Assembly: GCA_009667805.1 (NCBI GenBank)
Contig: CM019064.1
Location: 268,627,662-268,691,661 of the forward strand
Length of the DNA stretch: 64,000 bases
Direction: 5' to 3'
From: Leptobrachium leishanense
Taxonomy: Eukaryota > Chordata > Amphibia > Anura > Megophryidae
Below are positions 31,495-42,765 of this stretch, piece after piece. The position numbers were made by a program, and so were the translations under genes. The notes below the pieces were generated by a model that saw nothing but the letters and a program-made list of their open reading frames with translations, made no database searches and was not told where the DNA came from. Every line of letters starts with the position of its first letter. Positions within the stretch are counted from its first letter, which is position 1.

Positions 31495-32070
31495 TGGAAA
31501 GGAGTAGCAGGACAAAGAATTCTGGTCCTGTCTTGACTCCACCCTGATGCAGCTCTCTGGTGCCACACTTCGTGTACAGCAGTCGCTGACTGCTGCGGCT
31601 CAGGAATTAACAGATGAGTGTGAGACGTGAGCGACTCCGTAGCACGAGTTTGGGGACTCGGGCTCAAAAAAGGTTTGCCATCCCTGCACTCAACAGACTT
31701 CCTTGAATGCAGTTAGTGCAGGTTGAGTGACTTTAGACATGGGACACACCATTTATTGTTTCCACTAATTTAAATGGTCATGGTGTGTGGAGGAGTCTCT
31801 TCCTCCCTCAAGCTGTCCCTGGGTGCTTTGACAGCCTTCCAAAGTGGAGGTGGTCTCATCCTCCACCCTGAAATCTTTCAATTAGCAGCTGTTGGACCAC
31901 CTTTTGGCAAAATCCCATTTGCGTCTTCGTGTGTTTTGAATTGAAGCATCTGATTTTGCTGTATGAGCCAACCATGTAGTGTAGCGGGTGTCAGGTATGT
32001 ATTTTATTTTTTTTTGCTTTTCCCTACCTAGGAAATGCGCAGCGCTATATATATTTTTTTTATTTTATTT
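31495..32070. other. Intron sequence, no recognised element
   Basis: Mixed composition; the end is T-rich (32005-32090). No terminal repeats recognised. Confidence 0.35.
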
Positions 32071-32161
32071 TTTTTTGCGCGCAGTTAAACGTTAACGCGC
32101 GTAAATTAACGCTGGTATTACAATCCGAGTGCATTTTTTCATCCGTGAAAAAAAATAACGC

Positions 32162-33946
32162 GGGGGCGTGGCCGGCCGCTCGTGGAGACGGACATGTAAT
32201 GGTGGAGCTCCACACGTCTTCTCCTCTAAGGGCCCTATAGCTGACCTTACCTGCTGCAAATTTTTGATTCGGGGTACCTGAGTGGCTGGCTGCCAGTCCT
32301 TTACTGTCCGGAGCCCGCTCGGTCCCCCCTCCGGACCAGAGACTACCCTGGCGGCTGCTGGTGTGTGGCCCGTACTCGGTGCTGGCGGCCATCTTGCGGC
32401 CTACCATCTGGCTCTACACCCCTCCTAGATCTGCAGGACTCACTGCTTCGCCCCGGAATCCGGGCTGCTGACTGTGGGGATGGTGGGCCCACGTCCCCCA
32501 GTCGCTCTAGCTGTTATTTCTGCGTATGAGGTAGATGGAGCTGCGGGTCGACGACGGGGCGGATCCCCTCCCCCCGCTGGAGGAGAGGGGGCTTTTGTTT
32601 CAGGCCTCGAGGCCTGCTTGAAGATGCTGACGGAGGAGGATGACGACGGTCCCCTCACCCGCGGTGTCTGGTGCCGGGTGATGGCTGCACTACGTGGCTG
32701 CCGGGAGGCAGAGAACCAGGAGGTAGATGTTCTAGGAGATGACGCGACCTTGTGCCCCGCTGAACCCGACTGGGACATGGCTGATGTTCTGGAGGAGTGC
32801 GTTGGGACCGGTGACCTGACTGGGGCACCGACCCCGGAGCTGTCTGGAGGAGGCAAGCTGGGGCCTCGCATAGTCCGGGCAGTACCGGTCCCGCCGGACC
32901 CGGTGATGTTGATCCACTGCTGTGAACCTAAGGAGACTGACCCCCTTCCGCTGGCCGTTAGAATGGCACCAAGGTACTCCCCAACAATGCGTGCGGCTAT
33001 AACCCAAGCATCTGACGGAGGAGGGCATGGAGAAGCTCGGGTCTGGATGAGACTTGGGGGTCGGCTTTGTGGTTGCGGGTCCGCTGAAGTTGGAGGCCCC
33101 GATCGTGCATGCAGGGCACTACCTGCCTCACGAATGCTACCATTTCGAGACACAGGATGATGAAGAGACCCATGGCACACTCTTTTCTGTGTTCTGATTT
33201 TCTTTTTTCTTTTTTATTACTGTGATATTATACGAAGACATATCTGCGAGTTCCCCCACCCCCCCCCCTTTTTGATTCAGAGACGCTTCGACTACCATTT
33301 TATTTCCTTTTTCCCGCTGCTACTTCCCGGCTGGGGATAGATTTGAGACTTTTTTTTCCGAAATGTTTTTTGACGACCTTTGTTCTAACCCCCTCCCCCC
33401 CTGTTTCTCGACATTTTGCAGATTTTTCATGAGACCCCCCCCCCCTTTTTTATGTTATCTGTGTTTAAGCAAGACCCTCCTTTTAGAGACACGGGTTGAT
33501 AGGCCACCTGAGACTGCTTTTTATTTTCTCTTGCTGTTTTTTGGGTCCTCTCATACCCACCTCTGACACTCCCCGGCTGGGGATACTGAGACTTTCTTTT
33601 GTTGCTTTAACCCCCCCCCCCTTTTCGACTTTTTGATGATTTTTCACGTGACCCCCCTTCTTTAGTTACGAGTGTTTTCTTTCTATCCTCTTACATTTGG
33701 ATGAGACCCCCCTATTGGGGATGATTTTGCTGACCTACAGCTGTAGTCAGTTGACTTTATATATGCATGTTCTAGATGAGACCCCCCCCTATTGGGGATG
33801 ATTTTGCTGATATATTATTGTTTGCTGTGCCTATGCTTACTGTTTTGAACGTTATCCTTCCTATGACATTATGGCCCTGCGAGGCCATTTTATTTGCTTG
33901 TTTTGCTGACTTTATTTCAAAATAAAAACCTTAAATACAAAAAAAA
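32162..33946 (+). mobile_element. L1-like non-autonomous retroelement
   Basis: About 1.78 kb inserted in a family-D MITE, with AAAAAAATAACGCG on both sides (about 32149-32162 and 33948-33961). It starts GGGGGCGTGGCCGGCCGC, the same kind of 5' start as the L1/Tx1 piece at 29808. It has a GC-rich 5' portion with one long ORF, then a pyrimidine/C-tract-rich 3' region with repeats of GAGACCCCCCCTATTGGGGA, and ends AAAATAAAAACCTTAAATAC plus an A-rich tail. No reverse transcriptase or endonuclease is encoded, so it must depend on another LINE. Confidence 0.65.
32474..33160 (+). CDS. Unrecognised 228-codon ORF of the L1-like element
   Basis: An open frame in the sense direction of the element (same strand as its A-tail), starting at ATG 32474 and ending in a TGA at 33158-33160. 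Product: glycine/proline-rich N-terminus (GRRRGGSPPPAGGEGAFVSG), an acidic centre (KMLTEEDDDGPLTRGVWCRV, AEPDWDMADVLEECVG) and a cysteine-containing C-terminus (HCCEPKETD; LCGCGS). No coiled coil or RRM-like hallmark of ORF1 is visible, and no catalytic motif. A 246-codon frame is open on the opposite strand, so GC richness alone could explain both. Whether it is translated is unknown; it may equally be degraded 5' sequence. Confidence 0.35.
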   Translation: MGMVGPRPPVALAVISAYEVDGAAGRRRGGSPPPAGGEGAFVSGLEACLKMLTEEDDDGPLTRGVWCRVMAALRGCREAENQEVDVLGDDATLCPAEPDWDMADVLEECVGTGDLTGAPTPELSGGGKLGPRIVRAVPVPPDPVMLIHCCEPKETDPLPLAVRMAPRYSPTMRAAITQASDGGGHGEARVWMRLGGRLCGCGSAEVGGPDRACRALPASRMLPFRDTG

Positions 33947-34244
33947 TAAAAAAATAACGCGCTTAAAAAAAAAAAAACGCAAAAACTTGTGCACATTACC
34001 GCTGCGCACAGAAATCAGTGGGCAATCAGAATTAAGAACCACAATTGTCTCCCGTTCAGTTTTTTCGCCTGTCAAAATCAATCTATGTTGCAGCAATAAT
34101 AAAAACACGCACAACCTCTCAATTTTATTGTTTGGGAATGTGTAGAATGTGGTTTTGCGCGGACATTGTAATACGACGTTCTGCGCAAAGGGTTTTTCCC
34201 TCGCGTTTTTGCACGAATAATGCAATAGAGCGCCTAGTGTACCC

Positions 34245-34750
34245 CCCCCAACCTTTTGTAGGTTGAAAGTAATTCCTTTCAGTTTCTTTGTTTTAACTGA
34301 GTTCTTGTTTAAGAAAAAGTTTTAAAAAATAGACTGTGCGATACTTCCCTTTATCGATATGCGCCTTCTAATTCTCGAAGAGGCAAGTCATTGGGAGCTA
34401 GTGTCTGATAAGCATCAGCTGCCACGATAAGCCGCTGTTCAGGCAATAATATTTTATGTAGCCAAGCAGAGATATGAAATTGGCCAATTTAATAATAAAA
34501 ATAGGATAAATATAATTTGTTTAAAATGCAATTTTCTTCCTGGGATAATCCACTTGTATTATTAGCTTTGCCTTTATAGATCTCCTGTAATTTCTGAGTT
34601 TCAGCCAGTTGCACACTAGAGTTTTTAGGGTAAATGCAATAGTTTTCTCATATAAAAAATTGCAAATCATACTGAGGATTACTTTATTTTTCACAGCTGG
34701 TGATAGGAATAATGACAACTTTGCTTTTCTGAAAAGTTTTCCTCTTGGGT

Positions 34751-34783
<33 letters not shown>

Positions 34784-35262
34784 ATTTCTCTGAAATGGAG
34801 CTTGGAGAAATAATTCAAACCCTTTGGTGTTTTGGCTCTGAATCGCCGAGGTACTGTCAGAGGTGCTCATAGCCAGGAGGTAGATACGGTAATACCTGCA
34901 TGAGAGCGAGGGTGATAATTATCCTTTTTATTGGTCCTATTTTTCTAAAGCTTTGAGCTTCTAGATCATGCGCTTCTTAATGTTTTGATGTTTTGAAATA
35001 CCCAGGTTATTCGTAACTATGACCATATTTGTCAAAGTAGTTATTTCTGCATTTCTTTTATTTAAACTCTCGTTGGGGATGCACGTCTATTGAGTCTTAT
35101 AAACATATGGAGTAATTGACTTCTAACCGCAAGTAAAATAAAACTGTGCTGTATGAAGGATGAAGCACAGTGTTTCAGATATTCGCTTTTTATTCTCACG
35201 GCAGAGAAATCCTGTTTATAAGGCAAATACTTGTTTCTTTCAAAATGCTCCTCTTCTGTGCG
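34245..35262. other. Intron sequence with (TA)n tract
   Basis: A (TA) run at 34759-34783 is the only simple repeat. Otherwise no recognised element or coding signature. Confidence 0.4.
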
Positions 35263-35265
35263 TTA

Positions 35266-35562
35266 GGCCCCGTTCACACTGTGCGATTTTGTCATGCGGA
35301 TTTTGCCGCGACGTCGCAGCAAAATACGTGTGACGTTGCGCTGTGTTGCTTCTCCAATGCATTGCAATGGAGCTGTTCACAGCTTGTCGCGCGTCGCTGA
35401 CACATGACCCTTTTTTCTGTGATTTTGCAATTTGTATTGGTGGTGCTTTGCAAAAAATCTCACAAAACCGCAACGTCGCGCGACATTATCGCACTATGTC
35501 GCAAATATGAAAATCGCGCGTAAAATCTCGCAATTTTCAAATCGCACAGTGTGAACGGGGCC
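35266..35562. mobile_element. PIF/Harbinger MITE
   Basis: 297 bp with long terminal inverted repeats GGCCCCGTTCACACTGTGCG and the exact complement. TTA is present on both sides (35263-35265 and 35563-35565). The interior is rich in GTCGCG steps. The termini and TTA duplication are classical for PIF/Harbinger MITEs of amphibians and fish. Confidence 0.88.
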
Positions 35563-35569
35563 TTAGGGA

Positions 35570-36305
35570 GAGCCAGATTGTTTACTTTAGTGGCTTGAGT
35601 AAAATCGCCATCTACTCCAACTCCCAGGTAACTGCTGATTTATTCATTTTAAATATTTTTTTAACAAGATTATATAAAAACCGTCTATTGCAGGTCCAGT
35701 GTTAAAAAGAAATGACCCAAAACCATTTGAAAAATCATCAATTTAGGTGAAGATTTTGATGAAAGGGCATTTGGCGCACAGAGTTTCTACTTTTTTTTTT
35801 TTTTCTTTCTTTATGGAACCTGAAGGTTTGAGTTCTTAATACAGTTCCCAAGAGTATACCTGTGGTCTATGAACCATTTCCCCGATCTGGGGATGGTTCA
35901 TGTGATTTGAAGAATTGTCTTTTAATTTACATTGTCTTGCCTCTTAGAAAATATGTCAAGTGATGGTATATATTTTAAATCAAGTTTGGGACCAGTAAGT
36001 CAACTTAAACCCGTTACACTTTTCAAGGAGCTGACCTAATTTGAGTAACCTAATGTAAGAAAAAAAAAATCCTGACACTCAGGAGCCTATTGCAGACGGG
36101 CCGTGGGTTTTTCAAACCCTGTTATAGTATATGCCAGGATTTAGTTAACAAGGTAGTGTGGGAGGATCACTTTTTTTTATTTCTGCCTTGGAACGGCCTG
36201 TTTACATGGAAAATTGTAGTACTAGTAGAATATAAAGTTCTTGCCTGTCATGTGCTACTTTAATTTTAACTGGATTTGTATAACTTTCCAAATAAAATCA
36301 CAACA
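35570..36305. other. Intron sequence, no recognised element
   Basis: AT-rich, with a T-run at 35791-35805. Nothing else recognised. Confidence 0.4.
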
Positions 36306-36309
36306 AATG

Positions 36310-37545
36310 GGACATCAAATCAAATCAAAATAAGCTTTATTGGCAGGACCAAATACATTTTAGCATTGCCAAAGCATATGGGGAGGAGGGGGGTAGTGGG
36401 ACATATATATGGGGGGAATGGACAAGTCCATGGACATTATCAGGGGTAAGGGATAATGTGAAGGGGGATGGGGGCGAGTCCGTGTTGGGGATTTATAAGT
36501 CCAGGATCTCTCATGTTCCTCTCATTCTGCAACGTATTGGGCAGATATTTTCACCGCAGGCTCCTCTTCTTCTCCCGGTATGATGTGGAGTTTCCTCGTC
36601 TCTTCTATAGAGGCGAAGTCCGGGATGAGAGCGGAGAGTCTTTGGAAGTGAGTTTCCCTCAGTGCTGAGTACTTGGGGCACTGTAGGAGGAAGTGGACCT
36701 CATCTTCCAGGGCCTCCTGGTCACAATGCTGGCACAGTCTATTCTCCCTGGACTTGTAGGTCTGTCTATGCCGCCCTGATTCAATTTCCAGGCTGTGGGC
36801 GCTTAGTCTGTACCGGCTCAGGATCTGTCTGTCCTTGGGGTCTTGTAGTACCTCCAGGTATGGGGCCAGTTTGTATTCCCTCTGTAAGGATTGGTAAATG
36901 GTGAGTTTCTTGGAGTTTGCTATATCATGTCTCCATTCTCTGATATAGTTATCCCTGGAATCGTTACTTAGGGCCTTTATTTAATATTTTGTCAGGTTGC
37001 ATTCATGGGGGCTTTGGATGATCAGGGTGGATATGAGTTGTTGCAGCCCACATGGTTTGGGGTGGTCCTTGTTGGCCAGTAGGGCTTTATGGTGGTATGA
37101 GTTGAGGCTGCTGATGTTTAGGTGGTCCCAGTATGATAGCACCCTCTTCTGTACTGCAAGAAGTAAGGGGAGTCTGCCCAGCTCTGCCCGGCAAGCATTG
37201 TTAGAGGTGCTCCGATGGACTTGGAGGAGGTGCTTGCAGAATTCCAGATGGAATATTTTTGTTGGGCTGGTGTCCCATTTGGGTTGGTCAGGGTAGGTGA
37301 TGGGGCCCCATACTTCACTGCCATAAAGGAGGATTGGAGTGATGACACTATCAAAGATTTTAAGCCAGACTCTTACAGGCGGTTTTAGTTTGTAGAGGTT
37401 TCTCCTGATGGCATAGAAGGTTCTACGCGCCTTGTCTCTTAGGGCCTCTATGGCTGGTTTGAAACTTCCTGATCAGTTTGTTTCTAGGCCGAGGTATGTG
37501 TAGCTGTTGGCTTCATCAAGACATTCATAGCACAGCGTGTTTAAG
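36310..37545 (-). mobile_element. LINE, 3' part, with C-terminal zinc-knuckle
   Basis: The minus-strand translation gives the end of a non-LTR retrotransposon ORF2: thumb/connection text (YTYLGLETN, FKPAIEALRDKARRTFYAI, LYGSEVWGP, FHLEFCKHLLQVHR, NNACRAELGRLPLL) and a C-terminal CCHC motif in LCQHCDQEALEDEVHFLLQC. Several stops and frame breaks are present. The 3' end is at the left, with a GCCAATAAAGCTTATTTTGA terminus and a (TTTGA)-type repeat tail. The clade is not assigned; the CCHC ending is found in several I/CR1/L2-related groups. Confidence 0.75.
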
Positions 37546-37679
37546 ATTCAGATTAGGTCTGTATATATTGCATAGTAAAACTCACTGGTGTATTTTGGCC
37601 TAGGCCCAGGCCTAGGGCGGCACTTTCCAGGGGGCGGCGGCCCGCACTGGGTGGCCCCACCCCAAAAAAAAAAAAAAAA

Positions 37680-37765
37680 CTTTTTTTTTTTTTTTACTTT
37701 TGCAAAGTATTTTACCAGGGAGGATACATTGAGATTTCACTAATTTACACTTTCAATTTCACTTT
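37680..37765 (-). repeat. SINE fragment inside hAT element A
   Basis: A T-run followed by TTTTACCAGGGAGGATACAT and TGAGATTTCACTAATTT corresponds to the 3' end of the SINE at 1.8 kb in reverse. It is flanked by repeated CACTTTCCAGGGGGC. Confidence 0.45.
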
Positions 37766-37794
37766 CCAGGGGGCAGCAAAAAACCTCACCACTA

Positions 37795-38290
37795 AATGGG
37801 TAACTCACTGAGCACCGAAATGACGCCAATGTTTTGGTGTTCTGTAGTTCCCTGCACTTAGGAGAATAACATTTCCCCACCCTGCAGTGAATTCATCATT
37901 CACCACAGGGTCCCCAAAGTGCATGGAGTCAGCCGCTTAATGCTGCCACCGCAAACCCGTGGCCTGCTGTTTTCAAAAGAACTACTGAACGAAAATGTCT
38001 GGAATTTACATATAAGATCCTATGGTTGATCATAAAAAGTTCTGTTACAGAAAAAAGAAACTGCTATTAAAAAAAGGGGGGGAATTTTGCCAAAAAAATC
38101 TGAAATGACTAAAAGGTACTAAAAAAATTCAATAAGTAAAGACTTTTTACTGCATATTAAAATAATAAATGATTTATTAGATATTGCATAAAAACGGGAA
38201 TATTTTTAACATTGAAACCTATGGGGTTCGCCTGAATAAACCTGCTGATTGAAACCACCGAACATCAGGGCATTTCACTGCCATTTCTCT
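37795..38290. mobile_element. MITE family B, fragment
   Basis: Shares AAAATGTCTGGAATTTACAT, AAACGGGAATATTTTTAACA and CTGAATAAACCTGC with the copies at 21298 and 44786. Both ends are missing. It lies inside hAT element A. Confidence 0.5.
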
Positions 38291-38489
38291 GAGTCTCAGT
38301 ACCACATGACTGGCTGAACCACGTGAAACGCATGCGCGCAGCTGCCCACCCTTTCGTTAACACAGACTCTATTCTGGACTGAACACCCACCGGGAAGGGA
38401 ATCAAAGCTACAGTGCACCCTCTGACAGTGTCACCCCACTGCTGACAAGATGGCTCCACAGCATAATTGCTGTGTGCTCATATACACTC

Positions 38490-38900
38490 GGTTTGCTGGG
38501 AGTTTTACTGCAGTGGATTCTGATGCACTCATACACACTGCACATTGCATTGCTGGGAGTTTTATTGCTGTGGATTCTGATACGCTGACACATACCACAC
38601 ATTGCATTGCTGTGAGTTTTATTGCTGTGAATTCTGATGCACTCATACACACCGCACATTGCATTGCTGGGAGTTTTATTGCTGTGGATTCTGTGATACA
38701 CACTGCATATTACTGTGAGTTTTATTGCTGTGCAGTTCTGTGATATGCTCATACACACTGCACATTTCTGTGGGTTTTATTGCTGTGCAGCTCTGATATG
38801 CTCATACACAGTGCCCATTTCTGTGGGTTTTATTGCTGTGCAGCTCTGTGATATGCTCATACTGTATGCAGTGCACGTTTCTGTGGATTTTATTGTTCAA
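38490..38900. repeat. About 57-60-bp minisatellite inside hAT element A
   Basis: Around seven degenerate tandem units containing ATTGCTGGGAGTTTTATTGC, TGTGGATTCTGATGC and CTCATACACACTGCACAT. Open frames on both strands across it (for example 38408-38758) are repeat artefacts. Confidence 0.8.
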
Positions 38901-39239
38901 CCAATTAGAGCGGCTGTGATCCAGTATACTTGACATGCGTGGCTGTTCTTTGTAAAAATGCTTGAATTTAAACATTTCTTAATTTTCTTTATCTCAATAG
39001 ATACATTTGAAATGGTATACAAAATTTACAAGTAGGCACTTGGTATCCACTTTTAATATAAAGAGAGGAAAAGGCGGAGCTTAAAGAGGAAGGGTGGGGA
39101 TTAACCAGGAAGAGTTGTGCCCTTGACAGGAAGGGGTGTGTCAAATTTAAATTAGGGGGTGCACGAGTTTAGTCAGGCCTAGGGCAGCACAAAACCTAAA
39201 TACACTACTGGTAAAACTCATTCTCCAAAGCCCTTATAG

Positions 39240-41399
39240 CAAGGATAGTGAACCTTTTTGAGCCAGAGTGCCAAAACTGGATCGCTGAACCAACTTACGT
39301 GTCGCAAAGTGCCAACCCTGCAACTAACCCCTCCACTACCGTTCTCACGATATCTCGGGCTTCAAAAGGCACCATCCTAGGTCCTCTGCTCTTCTCCATC
39401 TGTACTTCCTCACTGGGTAAACTCATCACCAGCTATGGCTTCAAGTATCACCTATACGCTGATGACACTCAGATCTACCTCTCCACTCCTGATCTCTCCC
39501 CCTCCGTTCTCTCTCAGGTCAGTGATTGTCTGTCTGGTATCTCTGCCTGGATGGCTGCTCACTACCTGAAGATCAACATGTCCAAGACCGAGCTCCTTCT
39601 AATTCCCCCCTCTAGCTCTACTCCAATTTCTGACTTCTCCATAACTGTTGATGGTATCACTATCCTTCCTTCTGCACAAGTCCGTTGCCTCGGAGTGACT
39701 CTTGACTCCAGTCTTTCCTTCAGCCCCTACATCCAATCCCTCTCATAATCTTGCCGCAATCACCTCCGTAACATTGCCAAAATTTGTCCATTTCTGACTG
39801 CTAACACCACCAAACAACTTATCCACTCTCTTATCTCCCGCCTGGACTACTGCAACAACCTCCTGATTGGCCTTCATATCTCCCACCTCTCCCCCTGCAG
39901 TCCATCCTAAACACATCAGCCCGGCTTATCCATCTCACCTGTCGCTCTGTCTCTGCCGCTCCTCTCTGTGAATCCCTACCCTGGCTCCCCATCCACAGCA
40001 GAATCAAATTCAAACTACTCACCCTGACCTACAAAACCCTCACGCTGCCCCTCACTACCTGTCCTCACTAATCACCAAATACACCCCAGCCTGTCCCCTA
40101 CGATCCAACAATGACCTACGCCTGGCATCCTCCATTACCTCTTCACATGCCAGACTGCAGGACTTCTCTCGTGCGACGCCGACCCTATGGAACGCGCTTC
40201 CTCGCAATATCAGACTGTCCCCAAATCTGGCTTCATTTAAACGCTCCCTAAAGACACTTTTGTTTAGGGAAGCCTACCACCCGACTCCTTAATTAGACAT
40301 TCGACCGACCCAAAAACAGTCCTCACCTCTCCCTGCATTAACTCATCACTGCAGCCCCCCCATCCTGTTTCTAATCCCCTCACCCATCGAGATTGTAAAT
40401 TCCCACGGGAATAGGGTCCTCATATATCTGCTGGCAGGCATACTGACCTGTCTCCTGTATGTATTGTAGAATTGTCCTGTCTCTTTACCCATTGCACCTT
40501 GTACAGCGCTGCGGAATGTGTTGGTGCTTAATAAATAATAATAATAATCTGGTGCCCCGATATCGAGATATCTCAGTATGCTGATCTGCAGCCCAAATGC
40601 AAATGAATGTCATTAGCTTTTGGGCTGCAGAAGGTGCCCCCAAAGTTTTTACCCTGTGGGCATAATGGCCAAAGAGCTAAAACTGTAAAATCAGCTGCTC
40701 AAAGCTCTGAAATATCAAACTTTCAGCAGCCGATGTAGGAGAAATAGACCACCCACTAAAACCTCCTAACTCAATTTGTCACTAGATGGCGCCATCTACT
40801 GGCCAAAATTTAGGTTATCAGCTCAAATATTTTAAAATTAAATTATTTTACAAAAATCTACTGGGTTCTGACAATTTTTTTTTTTTTGAAAATCACTTGG
40901 TAGTGATTGGGTTAAATCTGAATATGGATTTTTTTTAAAAACAAAATATGACTGAACTAATTATGTGCATAAGTCTTAGAAGAAAAATACAAGACGTTTT
41001 TACACATCGGTGTGTAATCGGGATTCCTATGGTGACAAAGAAGACGCTCAGACTTGGGCATACTGTATGAATATGGAACTGGTAAAAAGACATCAGGCCT
41101 CCAGATACATGTATCCCAGATGCATGTATTCCCAGGCACACCCCTCAGTAGCTGAGCAGCGAGAGAAGTTGGTGGTGGCTACAGGGTGCGGCCGCAACGC
41201 ATTTTGTGAGCTGTCAAAGTGTGGCTGACACACCCTCTCTGACATCAGAGGTGGGGCTGGCAAGCTGGCATCTTAGATTCACCTGTGGGCCTAGGTAGCC
41301 CACAGGCCGCGGCAGCGAGGCAAGTTTATGGTTCACATTCCAGCACAGAGGGCCCCATGTGCCATCTGTGGTACGCGTGCCATAGGTTCGCCATCGCTG
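39240..41399. mobile_element. hAT-type element B with nested LINE
   Basis: 2,160 bp with a perfect 8-bp duplication CCTTATAG (39232-39239 and 41400-41407). Left terminus CAAGGATAGTGAACC; right terminus complement CAGCGATGGCGAACC, the start of a widespread hAT terminal repeat (also CCATAGGTTCGCC and GTGGTACGCGTGCC near the right end). An L2-like LINE at about 39368-40550 is inserted near its left end. No transposase frame was recognised. Confidence 0.82.
39368..40550 (+). mobile_element. L2/CR1-like LINE, 5'-truncated
   Basis: It starts inside the reverse transcriptase at [11 protein letters not shown] and carries the catalytic [10 protein letters not shown], then [28 protein letters not shown] and a thumb region in shifted frames. 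The 3' UTR has GAGATTGTAAATTCCCACGG and ends TTGTACAGCGCTGCGGAATG followed by (AAT)n. The first stop is at 39746-39748, with more frame breaks beyond it. Typical 5' truncation. Confidence 0.85.
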
Positions 41400-41409
41400 C
41401 CTTATAGCA

Positions 41410-42140
41410 AAGCGGTTTTGAAACCTGTATTACTGGTGGTTGTAGGCACACCACACCTCTTCCGAAAACTCTCCCGACCGGAAGGTTTTCAAAAAAAAGT
41501 ATCTTTGCTTATAATAAAACATTTACATGATAAATAATAAGGTTATGCAATCTGCTATATACACCTTCATTTGGTGCCAAGACTGGCCTTTTTGTGCCAA
41601 ATGTGTATTTCACTTGCATTTTTCATCTATTTAAAAAGCTTAAAGCACACCTGTTACGAAAAATTAACTGTTGATGGATATTGTTTTGGTCTTAAAGATG
41701 AATGTGATATCTCATCTCTTGATGAGCTCCCAGTGGGTACTTATGCGCGTTCTGCATTGGGCACCAACATGTCTCCCTCTCTGTGGATGGAGCTTGCCAA
41801 AGAGCACTGTGCAGCTCTGCATGTTTGGCCCTTAGTGGTGATGTGAACATGCCAGCAGCCAATTGGGTGCATTTATTAGTGGAGTGCTGTCCACTTGGAG
41901 ATGTCACTATCTCCTGCACGGACGGGAGTGTCCGCTCAACTTTGACAGGGAAATACTCAGATTTCCTTCAATTATGTGTTGGCAAAAAAAATGCTCACAT
42001 ATATGCTTGGAGGGATTCCCAAATGAGCCACCTTAGTGTGCATGAGCCGTTTACTTCAAGCTGTTTTTAGCCGCTTTCTTATTATATGAAACATAAGTAC
42101 TCTGCAACTTATTCTCTTCAAAATACCAAGTTTGAAAAAG
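41410..42140. other. Intron sequence, no recognised element
   Basis: Non-coding DNA without terminal repeats. Small frames have no domain. Confidence 0.35.
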
Positions 42141-42149
42141 ATGATTAAA

Positions 42150-42740
42150 CTTCAAATACATGCAGAGTTCTTCAGAGCGAACCGAAATTGCACAGAACGG
42201 TGAATTTCCCCATATGGTGCAATTTTGTGGCCATTCGGCTATTCTAAAGCTTGCAATTCGCCAAATATTGGTGCATTGCCAGCGAAATATGGTGATCTTC
42301 AGCAGTGTTCCCCCCCCCCCCATAGAGCAGTAATGAGTAGAGAACACGGAACAGCAGTGAAATGTCAGTGAAATGCCCTGCTGTTCAGTACTTTCATTTG
42401 GCAGGTTTAATCAGGTGAAACCCATAGGCTTCAATGTTAAAAATATTCCCTTTTTTTTATCCAATATCTAATAAACCGTTTATTTTAATCTGCAGCAAAA
42501 AGTCTCTCTTTTTATATTTTATTACATATTTTTTAGCTTTCTGTTCACCGGCTTGCCGGGTTTTTCTGGCAGCTATTTGGTGGATTGTCGGCTTTTTTCG
42601 CTGCAATTCGGGGACCCTGCAGTAAATGCTGAATTCACTGCAGGGTTGGGGAATTTAATTCCCCAAAGTCTAGGGAACGAAAGAAAACCGAAATTCTGAT
42701 GGAATCTCAGTGCTCTTGAACGAATAATTTAATTCTAACG
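42150..42740. mobile_element. MITE family B, copy 3 (ends uncertain)
   Basis: GTGGCCATTCGGCTATTC, CTTCAATGTTAAAAATATTC, CCAATATCTAATAAACCGTT and GGGGACCCTGCAGTAAATGC match the copy at 44786-45318 in the same order. The CAGGGTTATTC termini are not visible. Confidence 0.5.
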
Positions 42741-42765
42741 GAGCCATTATAGTTAATGAGTGCAA

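Larger units (their letters stand above)
32072..34240. mobile_element. CpG-rich MITE family D, copy 2, interrupted
   Basis: The left part (GCGCGCAGTTAAACGTTAACG, GGTATTACAATCC) and right part (CAGAATTAAGAACCACAATT, TCTCCCGTTCAG, GTAGAATGTGG, GCGCAAAGGGTTTTTCCC) correspond to the copy at 15691-16331. They are split by the L1-like element at about 32162-33946. Outer boundaries are approximate. Confidence 0.5.
37583..39210. mobile_element. hAT-type element A (adjacent pair)
   Basis: 1,628 bp with a perfect 8-bp duplication GTAAAACT (37575-37582 and 39211-39218). The termini CACTGGTGTATTTTGG and the complement CAGTAGTGTATTTAGG match at most positions; GGCCTAGGGCGGCAC and GCCTAGGGCAGCAC are sub-terminal. 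The interior is a patchwork: a SINE-tail fragment, family-B MITE text and a minisatellite. No transposase. Confidence 0.82.

Noticed and set aside
32440..33180. 246-codon minus-strand frame, proline/serine rich
   Set aside because: It is antisense to the A-tailed element and in GC-rich sequence; the plus-strand frame fits the element's orientation better.
38408..38758. Minus-strand frame with repeated IRIHSNKTHSNAM-like peptides
   Set aside because: Artefact of the minisatellite inside hAT element A.
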